A DNA stretch of 64,000 nucleotides from Mycobacterium pseudokansasii (GCF_900566075.1 NZ_UPHU01000001.1:3286001-3350000), one strand, 5' to 3'; counted from the first letter of the stretch, positions 43,907-53,992 are shown. Notes: a model not told the origin generated them from the sequence alone. A program made the numbers and translations.

Positions 43907-44830
43907 TTATCGGTCAGCGTCGTGGTCGGCGATGACACCGTTGATGATGGCCCGGACAACCGCTGCGGCGTGCGGGTCGTCGGCTTCGAGGTGGCTGCGC
44001 AAACTAATCAGGGCCTTCCACAACGCCCACCCGCGGCCGCGGGCCCAGGTTGCGGCGTCGATGTCCAGCGCGCGGCGAAATATCGTTCGGCTGCCCGCGT
44101 CGAGGTGGGTCCAGGCCAGGACGGTGTCACACGCGGGGTCTCCCACACCGCAGAGCCCGAAGTCGATGACCGCGGTGAGGCGTCCACGCCGCGTCAGCAG
44201 GTTGTCGGCGGCCATATCGCCGTGAAACCAGCACGGTTCGCCAGCGCGGGTGCTGCCGATGGCGACGGCCCACACCGCTTGCGCGCCGGCGACGTCGATT
44301 TCACCACCGAGCTCGTCGATGGCGGCGCCGGTTTCCTCGGCGTACACCGATACGGGTGCGCCGCGAAAGAAGTTGTGCGGCCCGGGTTCTGGACCGTCGC
44401 CGGGATCGATGTGGTGCAGTGCGCGCAGGAAGTGGCCCAGCGCATACCCGATCGGGCCCCAGTCGGTGACCGCCTCTTCCGCGGTGGCGCCGTCGAGCCA
44501 ACGGTATACCGACCAGGGATAGGGATAGTGAAATGCGGGTCTGCCCATCGCGACGGGTTGGGGTATGGGCAGCGGCAGCCGCGGCGCCAGCCGGGGCAGC
44601 CAATGCTGTTCTTTGGCGACCTGTTCGGCATACCGATCACCAGTGGGCAACCGGATCGACAGCTCCTCGCCGAGCCGGAAGGTGCGGTTGTCGACACCTT
44701 GGCGGGCCACGGGCGTGAGGGCAAGTGACGACCAGTGCGGGAACTGACTGTCCACGAGTCGGCGAGCCAGCCGGGCGCTGATCTCGTCGACCGGGTAGCC
44801 GGTCGTGTCGTCAGAGCACATAGGGCGCAA
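43907..44830 (-). CDS. Aminoglycoside phosphotransferase (APH)-family kinase
   Basis: A 307-residue APH/choline kinase-fold protein. GVDNRTFRLGEELSIRLP is the N-lobe region, CWFHGDMAADNLLTRRG the catalytic loop (HGD with Asn four residues on), and TAVIDFGLCGVGDPACD the metal-binding DFG-like motif. These proteins phosphorylate aminoglycosides, sugars or lipid head groups; in actinobacteria most are not resistance genes. The ORF overlaps the end of the AtoE gene by 20 bp. The first ATG (44830) is followed by MCSDDTTGYPVDEI; a later start is possible, since family conservation begins near residue 20. Confidence 0.9.
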   Translation of the reverse strand: MRPMCSDDTTGYPVDEISARLARRLVDSQFPHWSSLALTPVARQGVDNRTFRLGEELSIRLPTGDRYAEQVAKEQHWLPRLAPRLPLPIPQPVAMGRPAFHYPYPWSVYRWLDGATAEEAVTDWGPIGYALGHFLRALHHIDPGDGPEPGPHNFFRGAPVSVYAEETGAAIDELGGEIDVAGAQAVWAVAIGSTRAGEPCWFHGDMAADNLLTRRGRLTAVIDFGLCGVGDPACDTVLAWTHLDAGSRTIFRRALDIDAATWARGRGWALWKALISLRSHLEADDPHAAAVVRAIINGVIADHDADR

Positions 44831-46220
44831 TCAGCAGCGCAGCGCCGAACACCGCCGAACCGATCAGGAAGGCCACGACGGTAAACCCCATCACCTGGCG
44901 GACATTGAGCTTCGCGATGGCCAGCAGCGGCAGCAGCCAAAACGGCTGGATCATATTCGCGACCGCTTCGCCGACGGCGACGGACATCGAGATCAGCCCA
45001 AGGTAGGCCGGTGAGTGCTGGCCGATCGCAAGCGCCGAGTCAACCGCGACGGGCCCCTGCACGGCCCAGTGCCCGCCGCCGGACGGCACGAACAGCGAGA
45101 TGACGATCGAACCGAGAAAGGTCAAGAACGGCAGGGTGTATTGGCCGGCGCCGGTCACCAGGGCCGCCGCGAGCACCGTCTGCAGCGGCTTGCCCGATCC
45201 AGCCGGTACATAGCCCAGCAGACCGACGATCCCGCCGTACAGCGGGTACTGCAACAGCAGCGGGCCAGACACCCTCGCCGCACCGGAAAACGCTCGGATG
45301 AACCGGATCGGTGTGCGGTGCAGCAACGCACCGGTGACGGTGAACAGCATGACCATCGACGAGATGTTCAACGCAAACCCGCTCAGCCAGAAGTAGGTGA
45401 TCCCGGCGGCGAAGACGGCAACGTTGAGAATCCACAAGTTTTCCAGCCACTCGGCAAACGTGCGCTTGCCCGCGGGCGGGGCCCAGACGGGCTCCTCGTC
45501 CTCGAAAACGGCCGGGTCGGGCTCGAGGGGCTGCGCCGGCTCCATCCGCCGGATCGCGAGCGCGAGCAGCACCAGCACCACGATCACGGCCACCCAGCTG
45601 TAGGGCTGGAAAATCGTCAGCTTCAGCGGCACCACCATGCCGGTCAGCTTGTGTATCACGTTGATCGGACTGCTGACATCGGTGTTCGCCAGCGCAATCG
45701 ACGACGACAGCCCCTGCGTCCAGACGATGAAGCCCATGAACGCCGCGGCGACGAGATAACCGAAATGGGCGCCCGCAAGCCGTTTGGCAACCTGGCGGGC
45801 GACCAGCGCCCCCGCGACCAGACCGAGCCCCCAGTTCAGCAACGAAAGGACGGCGCTGACACCGAAACACAGCAGAGCCGCCCCCACCTGGTTCGTCGGC
45901 TTGCTCGCCACCCCGATGATGGCCCGCTTGAGAATCGGCGCCTCGGCGAGCGTATAGCCCGTCACCAGGATCAGTACCATCTGGAAGGCAAAGGTGAAGA
46001 TGTTCTGCGATCCCCACACGCCGGCGTACCACGCCTTGAGCACGCCGGCCGGCGTCGCGCCGTCGACCAGCAGCGCCACCAGCGGGACCACCAGGACGGT
46101 CAGGATGACCGCGAACAAATACGGATCCGGCATGAGGCGTTCGACATACCGAACGCACAGCGCGGTGAGGGGCTGCAACACGCCGCGCCGCCCGGTCTGT
46201 TGGTCCCGTTCCGTCGTCAT
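44811..46220 (-). CDS. Short-chain fatty acid transporter, AtoE family
   Basis: A 469-residue integral membrane protein with about 12 hydrophobic segments. ERLMPDPYLFAVILTVLVVPL is the first, and MVLILVTGYTLAEAPILKR, SLLNWGLGLVAGALVARQVAKRL and FVPSGGGHWAVQGPVAVD are the AtoE (SCFA_trans, PF02667) signatures. AtoE imports short-chain acids such as acetoacetate and butyrate. ATG 46220 starts MTTERDQQTGRRG; the open frame beyond that lies in the neighbouring 46256-46639 gene's region and is not conserved. It overlaps the APH-like gene by 20 bp. Confidence 0.9.
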   Translation of the reverse strand: MTTERDQQTGRRGVLQPLTALCVRYVERLMPDPYLFAVILTVLVVPLVALLVDGATPAGVLKAWYAGVWGSQNIFTFAFQMVLILVTGYTLAEAPILKRAIIGVASKPTNQVGAALLCFGVSAVLSLLNWGLGLVAGALVARQVAKRLAGAHFGYLVAAAFMGFIVWTQGLSSSIALANTDVSSPINVIHKLTGMVVPLKLTIFQPYSWVAVIVVLVLLALAIRRMEPAQPLEPDPAVFEDEEPVWAPPAGKRTFAEWLENLWILNVAVFAAGITYFWLSGFALNISSMVMLFTVTGALLHRTPIRFIRAFSGAARVSGPLLLQYPLYGGIVGLLGYVPAGSGKPLQTVLAAALVTGAGQYTLPFLTFLGSIVISLFVPSGGGHWAVQGPVAVDSALAIGQHSPAYLGLISMSVAVGEAVANMIQPFWLLPLLAIAKLNVRQVMGFTVVAFLIGSAVFGAALLIAPYVL

Positions 46221-46255
46221 TGGGTCACCCTTGCCTAGACCTTGCCCAGACCTGC

Positions 46256-46639
46256 CTAGACCAACTCGTCGACCACCAGCCACACCAGAGCGGCGGCCGC
46301 CAGCAGCAATCCGCCTATCACGGCTGTCTGCACAAACCCGGACTGACGGTGCAACCACGCACGCGCCTGCGTGAAGCGCCAGTCGGTCCACGCATAGGCA
46401 CGTGCGGCCCAATCAGCTTCGACCGCGAGCAGCCGAAACGCGACCAGCAGGGCCGGGATGCCCAGCTCGGGAAGCAGCACGATCAGCGGGATGGAGGCGA
46501 TGAGCAACGCGCCGGCGAGCACGGCCAGGGATACGCGCACCACCGTCGGCCGGGACCGGCCGCGCTCGCGATATGCCAGCACGCGGCTCAGCGCCTCGTC
46601 GCGGGTGACGGCCCGGGCGCGCTGGTCGACTGGGTCCAT
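46256..46639 (-). CDS. Membrane protein, Rv1924c type
   Basis: A 127-residue protein with hydrophobic segments at about residues 35-75 (LAVLAGALLIASIPLIVLL and a following IPALLVAFRLL) and at the C-terminus (TAVIGGLLLAAAALVWLVV). Between them is a conserved-looking soluble part EADWAARAYAWTDWRF. No enzyme motif is present. It matches the place and size recalled for Rv1924c. It is divergent from fadD31 with 152 bp between the starts and is 35 bp upstream of atoE, so co-transcription is likely. Confidence 0.82.
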   Translation of the reverse strand: MDPVDQRARAVTRDEALSRVLAYRERGRSRPTVVRVSLAVLAGALLIASIPLIVLLPELGIPALLVAFRLLAVEADWAARAYAWTDWRFTQARAWLHRQSGFVQTAVIGGLLLAAAALVWLVVDELV

Positions 46640-46791
46640 GGCTACTCCTGGCTTACGCGATCGGCGAGCGGGTTCCGCACGGACTCTAGTGGACCGGTTG
46701 CCGCGGCGAGTTCCATCGAGCCACCCGATCGGTGGCCGAGGCCACCGCTGCTTGCCGTGTCAGCCGTGCGCCGGTGCATAGACTGCCGCGT

Positions 46792-48660
46792 ATGAACGAC
46801 GGTTCCCCGCAGGGCTCCCGGGCTCCAGAAGGCCTGCTGGAGATCGATGACTGCCTGGCAGCCGACGGCAGTATCGCCTTGCCGCCCGGCACCACCCTGA
46901 TCTCCCTCATCCAACGCAATATCGCCAATGTCGGCGACGCCATCGCGTATCGCTATCTGGACTACACCCGTTCCGCTGAAGGTCAGGCCCTTGAGGTGAC
47001 CTGGGCGCAGTTGGGGGTGCGATTGGCGGCCATCGGTGCGCAGATCCAACAACTCGCCGGCAACGGCGACCGGGTCGCGGTCCTGGCGCCGCAGGGCATC
47101 GGCTACGTTGCGGGTTTCTACGCGGCGATCAAGGCCGGAACTATCGCGGTGCCACTGTTTGCCCCGGAATTGCCCGGCCACGCCGAACGTCTCGATACCG
47201 CACTTCGCGACTCGGAGCCCACGGTCGTTCTGACGACGGCGACAGCGAAGGCCGCCGTGGAGGGCTTTCTGGCCGGCCGGCCGCACCTGCGAAAGCCCCA
47301 CGTCATCATCATCGATCAGATCCCGGATTCGGCAGGGGAGCAGTTCAGTCCGGTCGAGCTGGACATCGACGCCGTGTCCCACCTTCAGTACACCTCGGGC
47401 TCGACACGGCCGCCCGTCGGCATCGAGATCACTCACCGCGCCGTCGGCACCAACCTGGTGCAGATGATCCTGTCGATCGACCTGCTCAACCGCAACACTC
47501 ACGGCGTCAGCTGGTTGCCGCTCTACCACGACATGGGCCTGTCCATGATCGGCTTCCCAGCGGTGTACGGCGGGCACTCAACCCTGATGTCGCCGACCGC
47601 GTTCGTGCGTCGGCCGCAGCGGTGGATCCATGCGCTGGCCGCGGGGTCGCGGACCGGCCGGGTGGTCACCGCGGCGCCGAACTTCGCCTACGAGTGGACC
47701 GCCCAGCGCGGCCTGCCCGCCGCGGGCGAGGATATCGACCTGCGCAACGTCGTGCTGATCATCGGATCCGAACCGGTCAGCATCGAGGCGATCACGACAT
47801 TCAACAAAGCGTTCGCGCCCTACGGACTACCGCGGACGGCGTTCAAGCCCTCCTACGGCATCGCCGAGGCGACGCTGCTCGTCGCGACCATCGACCACGC
47901 CGCCGAAACGACAGTGGTCTACCTCGACCGGGAACAACTGGGCTGCGGTCGTGCGGTCCCCGTCGCGGCGGATCACCCCAACGCCGTCGTGCAGGTGTCG
48001 TGCGGTCACGTCGCTCGCAGTCTGTGGGCGGTGATCGTCAACCCCGAAACCGGCGCCGAGCTGCCGGATGGTCAAGTCGGCGAAATCTGGCTGCAGGGCG
48101 ACAACGTCGGCCGCGGCTACTGGGGGCGGCCGGACGAAACGCGCCACACCTTCGGCGCCAGGCTGCAAGCGCAGCTCGGTGAACACAGCCGCGCCAACGG
48201 CGCTGCGCTCGAAGGGAATTGGCTGCGGACTTCAGACCTGGGCGTCTACCTCGACGGTGAACTGTACGTCACGGGGCGGATCGCCGATCTCATCACCATC
48301 GACGGCCACGACCATTATCCGCAGGACATCGAAGCCACCGTCGCGGCGGCATCGCCCATCGTCCGGCGCGGATATGTGACGGCTTTCGCGGCGCCGGCCA
48401 ACGAGCTGCCGGATGCGGACGATGCGGACGACACCCGTCCCCGGTTGGTGATCATTGCCGAACGTGCGGCGGGCACCAGCCACGCCGACCCGCAACCGGC
48501 GATCGAGGCGATCCGGGCCGCGGTTGCCGAACGCCATGGTCTGTCGCCCGCCGACGTGCGTTTCCTCCCCGCCGGGGCCATTCCGCGCACCACCAGCGGC
48601 AAGCTGGCTCGCCGGGCCTGTCGTGCCCAATATCTCAGCGGCGTATTGGGAGCGCACTAG
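46792..48660 (+). CDS. fadD31: Fatty-acyl-AMP ligase FadD31
   Basis: A 622-residue FAAL-type ligase. SHLQYTSGSTRPPVGIEITH is the P-loop region (core YTSGSTRPP), SWLPLYHDMGLSMIGF a FAAL-type segment, FKPSYGIAEATLLVA the adenylate-binding part, and TTSGKLARRACR the C-terminal Lys. FadD28-like FAALs activate fatty acids as acyl-adenylates for loading onto polyketide synthases. Length and position match Rv1925. ATG 46792 gives MNDGSPQGSRAPEG; the open frame upstream is not family-like. No polyketide synthase is adjacent. Confidence 0.94.
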   Translation: MNDGSPQGSRAPEGLLEIDDCLAADGSIALPPGTTLISLIQRNIANVGDAIAYRYLDYTRSAEGQALEVTWAQLGVRLAAIGAQIQQLAGNGDRVAVLAPQGIGYVAGFYAAIKAGTIAVPLFAPELPGHAERLDTALRDSEPTVVLTTATAKAAVEGFLAGRPHLRKPHVIIIDQIPDSAGEQFSPVELDIDAVSHLQYTSGSTRPPVGIEITHRAVGTNLVQMILSIDLLNRNTHGVSWLPLYHDMGLSMIGFPAVYGGHSTLMSPTAFVRRPQRWIHALAAGSRTGRVVTAAPNFAYEWTAQRGLPAAGEDIDLRNVVLIIGSEPVSIEAITTFNKAFAPYGLPRTAFKPSYGIAEATLLVATIDHAAETTVVYLDREQLGCGRAVPVAADHPNAVVQVSCGHVARSLWAVIVNPETGAELPDGQVGEIWLQGDNVGRGYWGRPDETRHTFGARLQAQLGEHSRANGAALEGNWLRTSDLGVYLDGELYVTGRIADLITIDGHDHYPQDIEATVAAASPIVRRGYVTAFAAPANELPDADDADDTRPRLVIIAERAAGTSHADPQPAIEAIRAAVAERHGLSPADVRFLPAGAIPRTTSGKLARRACRAQYLSGVLGAH

Positions 48661-48951
48661 CTCCTCCGAGAGTCGGACCTGGCAGCGTCAACCCATGGAA
48701 ATCCTTGTTGCGCAACACTTCTGAGCCATGAGGTTGGGCCAGACTGTGCGATAGCCGCCGTTGTCGCTGGTGCATGCGAAAGCAGGCGGTGACTACGCCC
48801 CGGAACTCCACGTCGTGTGCACACGACGAGGCCGACAACGTCCCGTATCCACGAATGGCCGCTAGTTGCCTCGTGCGGTGACCTGAGCACGTATGGCGTT
48901 GTGTTGCAACGTCATCCACCAGGGACAGGTATGTGTGGGATGTGGTGCCGG
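48661..48951. other. Intergenic region
   Basis: About 290 bp between the convergent fadD31 and DUF222/HNH genes. A perfect 18-bp palindrome at 48811-48828 is the only obvious structure. No gene seen. Confidence 0.45.
48811..48828. repeat. Perfect 18-bp palindrome
   Basis: cgtcgtgtgcacacgacg is a perfect palindrome between two convergent genes. Without a T-run it is not a classical terminator; a protein-binding site or a short hairpin are both possible. Confidence 0.6.
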
Positions 48952-50313
48952 CTATGGGGGTTCGTCGTCGTCGTCTCCGTGGCGGAGCAGTTTTTCGGGG
49001 TGATGCATGGTGTTGGTGCGGGGTTGGCCGCGGTCTTGGTGGGGTGGGGGGAGCCATTCGGTGTCGCCGTGGGTGTTTTTGCGGGTGGTCCAGCCGTTGT
49101 CGAGGAGTTTGTGGTGGGGTCCGCAGGCGAAGGTGAGTTGGTTGATGTCGGTGGTGGGCGATTGGGCGTAGGGGATCACGTGGTGGACTTCACCGTAGTA
49201 GCCTTTGACGTCGCAGCCTGGGGCGGTGCAGCCACGTTCCTTGGCGTACAACATGATTCACTGCCCCGGGGAAGCCAGCCGCTTGGTGTGATACAGCGCC
49301 AACGCTTTGCCTTGGTCGAAAACCGCCAAATAGTGGTGGGCATGGCGAGCCAGGCGGATCACATCCGACATCGGCACGATGGTGCCCCCGCCGGTCAGTG
49401 CGGCGCCGGCGGCCGACTCCAAATCCTTGAGCGTGGTGGACACGATGATCGAGGCGGGCAGCCCATTGTGTTGGCCCAGGTTTCCGGAGGCCAGCAGGGT
49501 GCGCAGCCCGGCAAGCAGCCCGTCATGGTGGCGCTGGGCGCCCGAGCGGGTGTCGGCGTCGATGGCGTCTTGGCTGGGGGTGCCCTCGACACATGGGCTT
49601 TCAGATTCGGGGTTGCACATGCCCGGGGCGGCCAGTTTGGCCAGCACCGCTTCCAGGGTGGCGCGTAGTTCGGGGGTGATCAGTCCCCGCAGCTCCGACA
49701 TGCCGTCGGCGTGTTGGCTGCCCAACGTCAGAGCGCGCCGCCGCGCCCGATCCTGATCGGTGTAGGTGCCGTCGGGGTTGAGGCAGTCGGCGAGGGTGGC
49801 GGCCAGCTCGGCGAGTTGTTCGGGGCGAAACTGGCTGGCTTGGCGGGCCAGTTGGGCTTCGGCGCGCTCGCGGGTGGGCTGGTCGACCCAGCCGGGCAGC
49901 TGCCGGCAAAACCGGCGGATCACGGTGATGTGTTCGGCGCCGATCTTGGCGTCGCGTTGGGCGGCGGCGGTGGCGGCCAGCGCCGGGGCGATCGGTTCAC
50001 CGGTGAGCCCGCGCCGTGGCCCCAGATCGGCGGCGGCGTTGATGCGCCGGGTGGCCTCGGCGCGGCTGGTCAGTGTCCACTCGGCGATCGCATGCGACAG
50101 TTTGCCGCCCAGCTCTTCGGCGCTGGCTTGGCGGGCCAGGTGGTTGATCAGCTGGTGCTCGGGTACGGGTAGGCGCCGGCGCACTTTTTCGCAGCGCTCC
50201 AGCAACGCCAACCACTCCAACGTGGTCAACGCGTCAAAGTCCAGACCCACCACCACATCCAGCGCGGCATCCAACCCGTCGAAGGCCGCCGTGATCGCTT
50301 CGCGCTCCGCCAT
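48952..50313 (-). pseudogene. DUF222/HNH endonuclease (13E12 repeat family), broken by an opal codon
   Basis: Two open frames in the same phase are separated by a single TGA at 49258-49260. The N-terminal part (from ATG 50313, [18 protein letters not shown]) is the DUF222 domain to about residue 350 (ends KRLASPGQ). Just after the stop, [19 protein letters not shown] starts the HNH domain with GCxxx[13 protein letters not shown] and [14 protein letters not shown]. Homologues have Arg at the stop, and CGA to TGA explains it. The HNH fragment could be translated from its own ATG at 49254. 13E12-type genes are repetitive in mycobacteria and their role is unclear. TTG 50373 is an alternative start. 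Confidence 0.82.
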
Positions 50314-50856
50314 GACACCCAACCTATCGGCGGCCTCTGACACAAACCCGGGCAGAAAGTGACTGCCGAACAACCGATTTCACATGTTCACCCACAGCGA
50401 ACAACGCACTGGATTCGCCGGTGCCCACCGCAAACCAACGCAGCGGTCCGACAACCGATCTCATCACCCCAACGCCATCCCGACCCGCGGCCACCACACC
50501 GATCACAAGACGGATCTTGATCACCAGACGTCGGGAGGGGGTCCCGGCAGCATGGCTTGCGGATCCTAGGCATCACGATGGGATACAGCGGTGCACAATG
50601 GGATTGATCGCCGATCACATCGCCGATCCGCAGCATGTGACGGTTTGAAGCCACCCAGCAAGGGCGACTCCGAACGGCCGACAATCCTTCAACTCCTGCA
50701 CAGCAGCACATCGGCAAGCTCTACCTACATCGAACGTTCTTCCGGTGTTCGCGACGCAACCAAGCGCTGCAGCGCAGCCGTCTAGATCGGGTCATTACAC
50801 CCTTCGTCGACTGCCTAGAGCCGCATAACCTCCAGCCACTACGGTGTAGTGGCCCG
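50314..50856. other. Intergenic region, about 540 bp
   Basis: The region between the DUF222/HNH gene (minus) and the sulfatase gene (plus) holds no recognisable gene; the short open frames on both strands lack any domain. Promoters of both genes should be here. An open frame running into 51131 on the minus strand is a shadow of the sulfatase. Confidence 0.45.
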
Positions 50857-53259
50857 GTGAGCGATGCGAAGCCGAACACACCGGACGGATCGGTATCCAG
50901 AAGGCTCCACCCGACGACCAACGGAGGCATAGTGGTTGACCTACCACGCGGCACTGAACCATTCACCGGCGTCATCAACCCGACTTTGGCCGGGTCCACC
51001 CCGGTCACGCCGACGATCACGTATCCACCCGCGGGTGCTCCCAACGTCGTGGTGGTATTGCTCGACGACGTCGGGTTCGGCGCCGCATCCACGTTCGGCG
51101 GACCGGTTCCCACACCCACTCTCGAACGCATTGCCGGAGCGGGCTTGCGCTACAACCAATTCCACACCACCGCGCTGTGCTCCCCGACGCGCGCCGCGCT
51201 GCTGACCGGACGCAACCACCACAGCGCCCACATGGGCACCATCTGCGAGATCGCCTACGGATTCCCCGGCTACGACAGCGTGCTGCCACAGAGCACCGCG
51301 ACCGTTGCACAGATCCTGCAGATGAACGGCTACAGCACCGCGCTGATCGGCAAGGCGCACTTCACCCCCACCTGGGAGATCGGCCCCGCCGGCCCGTTCG
51401 ACCGCTGGCCCACCGGCCTCGGTTTTGAGCGCTTCTACGGCTTTCTGGGCGGCGATACGTCGCAGTACGAGCCGGCGCTTTACGACCAGACCACCCCCGT
51501 CGAGCCGTATCTGGGACGCGACGACTATCACCTCAGCGAGGACCTGGCCGATAAGGCGATCGAGTGGATCCGCCGGCAGAAAACCTCCGCGCCCGACAAA
51601 CCGTTCTTCCTTTATTTCGCGCCCGGGGCGACGCACAGCCCGCACCACGTGTGGCCGGAGTGGTCGGACCGGTTCGCCGGCCAGTTCGACGACGGCTGGG
51701 ATGCATTGCGGGAGAAGACATATGCCCGCCAGATCGACATGGGCATCATCCCTCCCGGCACCCGGCTGACTCCGCGGCCCGAGCAGATACCCGCCTGGGC
51801 GGACTACGACGATCGGTACAAGCCGGTCGCGCAGCGCCTGATGGAGGTCTACGCCGGGTTCCTCGCCCACACCGACGCCCAGATCGGACGGGTCGTCGAC
51901 GCCATCGACGAATTGGGGCAATGGGACGACACACTGTTCATCTATGTGTGCGGCGACAACGGCGCGTCGGCTGAAGGGACCCTGCACGGTGCCTGGAGCT
52001 CGCCAGCGTTTCAAAACGGGCTGCCCGAAGACCCCGAATGGCTCCTTGACCACATGGCCGACTTCGGCACGGCCCGCTGCGAAAACCACTACAACGTCGG
52101 CTGGGCCTGGGCGCTCGACGCGCCGTTCCAGTGGATGAAGCAGGTGGCATCGCATTTCGGCGGCACCCGCAACGGATTGGCCATCTCCTGGCCGCGCGGC
52201 ATCGCCGACGCGGGAGAGCAGCGCAGCCAGTTTCACCACGTCATCGACATCGTCCCCACCATCCTGGAAGTCACCGGCATCGAGATGCCCGAACGCGTCA
52301 ACGGCGTCGAGCAGAAGCCGCTCGAAGGCGTCAGCATGCGGTACTCGTTCGCCGACGCCGACGCCGAAAGCCACCGAACTACGCAGTATTTCGAGATTTT
52401 CGGCAATCGCGCCGTCTACCACGAAGGTTGGATGGCGTGCTGCTTCCATGGTCGACTGCCCTGGATCCGTGCCCAGCGCAACATTCCGTTCGGCGAGGCC
52501 GAGCGCTGGGAGCTCTACCATCTCGCCGACGACTTCAGCCAGGGTGTCGACCTGGCCGAGCAGTACCCGGACAAGCTCACCGAGCTGCAAGCCGTTTTCG
52601 ACGCCGAAGCACGCAAGTACGACGTCTACCCGCTCAGTGATGCCACGCTGGCGCGGGCGCTGCCGGTCAACCGGCCAAGCCTGCTCGGTGATCGCACCTC
52701 GGTCACCTACTACCCGGGCCAGGTACGCATCCCCGAACCCGTGACGCTGAGCTACACCAGCACGTCGTTCACGCTGCGGGCACAGTTGCACGTCTCGCCC
52801 GGCGGCGCTCAGGGGGTGGTCATCTCCGTCGGCGGGGCGATGGCCGGGTGGAGCCTTTATCTGCAAGACGGCGTGCCAAGCTTTGCCTACAACTATCTGG
52901 GCCACGAACTCACCACCGTCACCGCACCCGGTCCACTGCCCGAAGGCCCTGTGAACCTTGGGCTTTCGTTCGATTACGACGGCGGGGGACTGGGCAAGGG
53001 CGCATCGGTGACGCTGCTGGTCGACGGCGCCGCCGTGGTCAGCGGCCGCCTCGAGCGCACGGTACCCTTCCGGTTCTCGATGAGCGGCGAAACGCTGGAC
53101 GTCGGCGTCGATACCGGGTCTCCGGTGGCACCGTACGGGCATGACTTCCGGTTCACGGGCCGGATCGATCGCATCGACGCCACCGTCGACCCGCATCCGG
53201 CCGATCTCGCCGCCGCGATCGCCGAAGCCGAGATGCGCGCCGCGCTGACCTCGCAGTAG
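50857..53259 (+). CDS. Type I arylsulfatase
   Basis: An 800-residue sulfatase. NVVVVLLDDVGFGAASTFGG contains the metal-binding DD (residues 70-71), and TTALCSPTRAALLTGRNHH the FGly signature CSPTR with Cys at residue 108, which a formylglycine-generating enzyme must convert. FIYVCGDNGASAEGT supplies later metal ligands. A C-terminal extension of about 200 residues (from VTLSYTSTSFTLRAQLHVSP) looks like a beta-sandwich. There is no clear signal peptide. The start is GTG 50857. It hydrolyses sulfate esters; the substrate is unknown. It is followed by the GAP gene after 34 bp. Confidence 0.93.
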   Translation: MSDAKPNTPDGSVSRRLHPTTNGGIVVDLPRGTEPFTGVINPTLAGSTPVTPTITYPPAGAPNVVVVLLDDVGFGAASTFGGPVPTPTLERIAGAGLRYNQFHTTALCSPTRAALLTGRNHHSAHMGTICEIAYGFPGYDSVLPQSTATVAQILQMNGYSTALIGKAHFTPTWEIGPAGPFDRWPTGLGFERFYGFLGGDTSQYEPALYDQTTPVEPYLGRDDYHLSEDLADKAIEWIRRQKTSAPDKPFFLYFAPGATHSPHHVWPEWSDRFAGQFDDGWDALREKTYARQIDMGIIPPGTRLTPRPEQIPAWADYDDRYKPVAQRLMEVYAGFLAHTDAQIGRVVDAIDELGQWDDTLFIYVCGDNGASAEGTLHGAWSSPAFQNGLPEDPEWLLDHMADFGTARCENHYNVGWAWALDAPFQWMKQVASHFGGTRNGLAISWPRGIADAGEQRSQFHHVIDIVPTILEVTGIEMPERVNGVEQKPLEGVSMRYSFADADAESHRTTQYFEIFGNRAVYHEGWMACCFHGRLPWIRAQRNIPFGEAERWELYHLADDFSQGVDLAEQYPDKLTELQAVFDAEARKYDVYPLSDATLARALPVNRPSLLGDRTSVTYYPGQVRIPEPVTLSYTSTSFTLRAQLHVSPGGAQGVVISVGGAMAGWSLYLQDGVPSFAYNYLGHELTTVTAPGPLPEGPVNLGLSFDYDGGGLGKGASVTLLVDGAAVVSGRLERTVPFRFSMSGETLDVGVDTGSPVAPYGHDFRFTGRIDRIDATVDPHPADLAAAIAEAEMRAALTSQ

Positions 53260-53293
53260 CCGAGACGGGGCGACGGCTCGCTATCCTCAGCCG

Positions 53294-53974
53294 GTGACCG
53301 CCATGTGGAGCAGCCTTATCCCGCTGATTCTCGGCGGCGTCCTGGAACCGATCGAGATCGCGATCACGATCATGTTGCTGGGCACGCCATCGCATCTGCG
53401 GACGGCCGGCGCCTGGGTCGCCGGGCATATCGGCACCCGCCTATTGCAGGGCCTCATTTTCGGCACCATCTTGCATTGGGGAGCCCGCAAGGCCGACACA
53501 AGTCACCCGCACCACTGGATTATGTCGACGGTCCTGTTGGTAGTGGCCCTGCTGTTTCTGGTCACCGCCGCGCGCGAGCTGCTGAGCGACGACGATCCCG
53601 AGGCGCCGCCACCGAAGTGGATGAGCATGCTCATGTCGGCGACACCCACCAAGGCCTTCTTCATCGGGGCGGGTGTCATCACGGTCTCGGTCAAGGCGTG
53701 GGTGTTCACCCTGGCGGCGATCAGCGTGATCGGCGGCGCGGGTTTGCCGCGGGCTGCCAATATCGCCTCCTACATCGCGTTCGTGCTGCTGGCTATGAGC
53801 GCCAATCTGCTCATCATCGCGATGGCTGCGGTATTCCCCGCCCAGTCGCGCACCCTGCTGGACCGGATCCTGCGCTGGCTGCAGGCAAACGACCGGCCCA
53901 TCATGGTTGTGGTCGGGACGGTTTTCGGACTCTGGTTCGGGTGGAAAGCCTTGCACGGCTTGGGAATTCTCTAA
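53294..53974 (+). CDS. GAP (Sap/sulfolipid-1-addressing) family membrane protein
   Basis: A 226-residue protein with about six hydrophobic helices, starting MTAMWSSLIPLILGGVLEPIEIAITI. The GGVLEPIEI region and ATPTKAFFIGAGVI match the mycobacterial GAP/Sap family (PF11139), named for a role in exporting sulfolipid-1 and glycopeptidolipids. The start is GTG 53294. It lies 34 bp after the sulfatase on the same strand, so they are probably co-transcribed; one could imagine a pathway that handles a sulfated lipid, but this is inference. Confidence 0.88.
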   Translation: MTAMWSSLIPLILGGVLEPIEIAITIMLLGTPSHLRTAGAWVAGHIGTRLLQGLIFGTILHWGARKADTSHPHHWIMSTVLLVVALLFLVTAARELLSDDDPEAPPPKWMSMLMSATPTKAFFIGAGVITVSVKAWVFTLAAISVIGGAGLPRAANIASYIAFVLLAMSANLLIIAMAAVFPAQSRTLLDRILRWLQANDRPIMVVVGTVFGLWFGWKALHGLGIL

Positions 53975-53992
53975 CCGGGCAAGTCCGGCAGG

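Noticed and set aside
50941..53196. 751-aa open frame opposite the sulfatase
   Set aside because: Shadow of the sulfatase coding strand; no motif visible.
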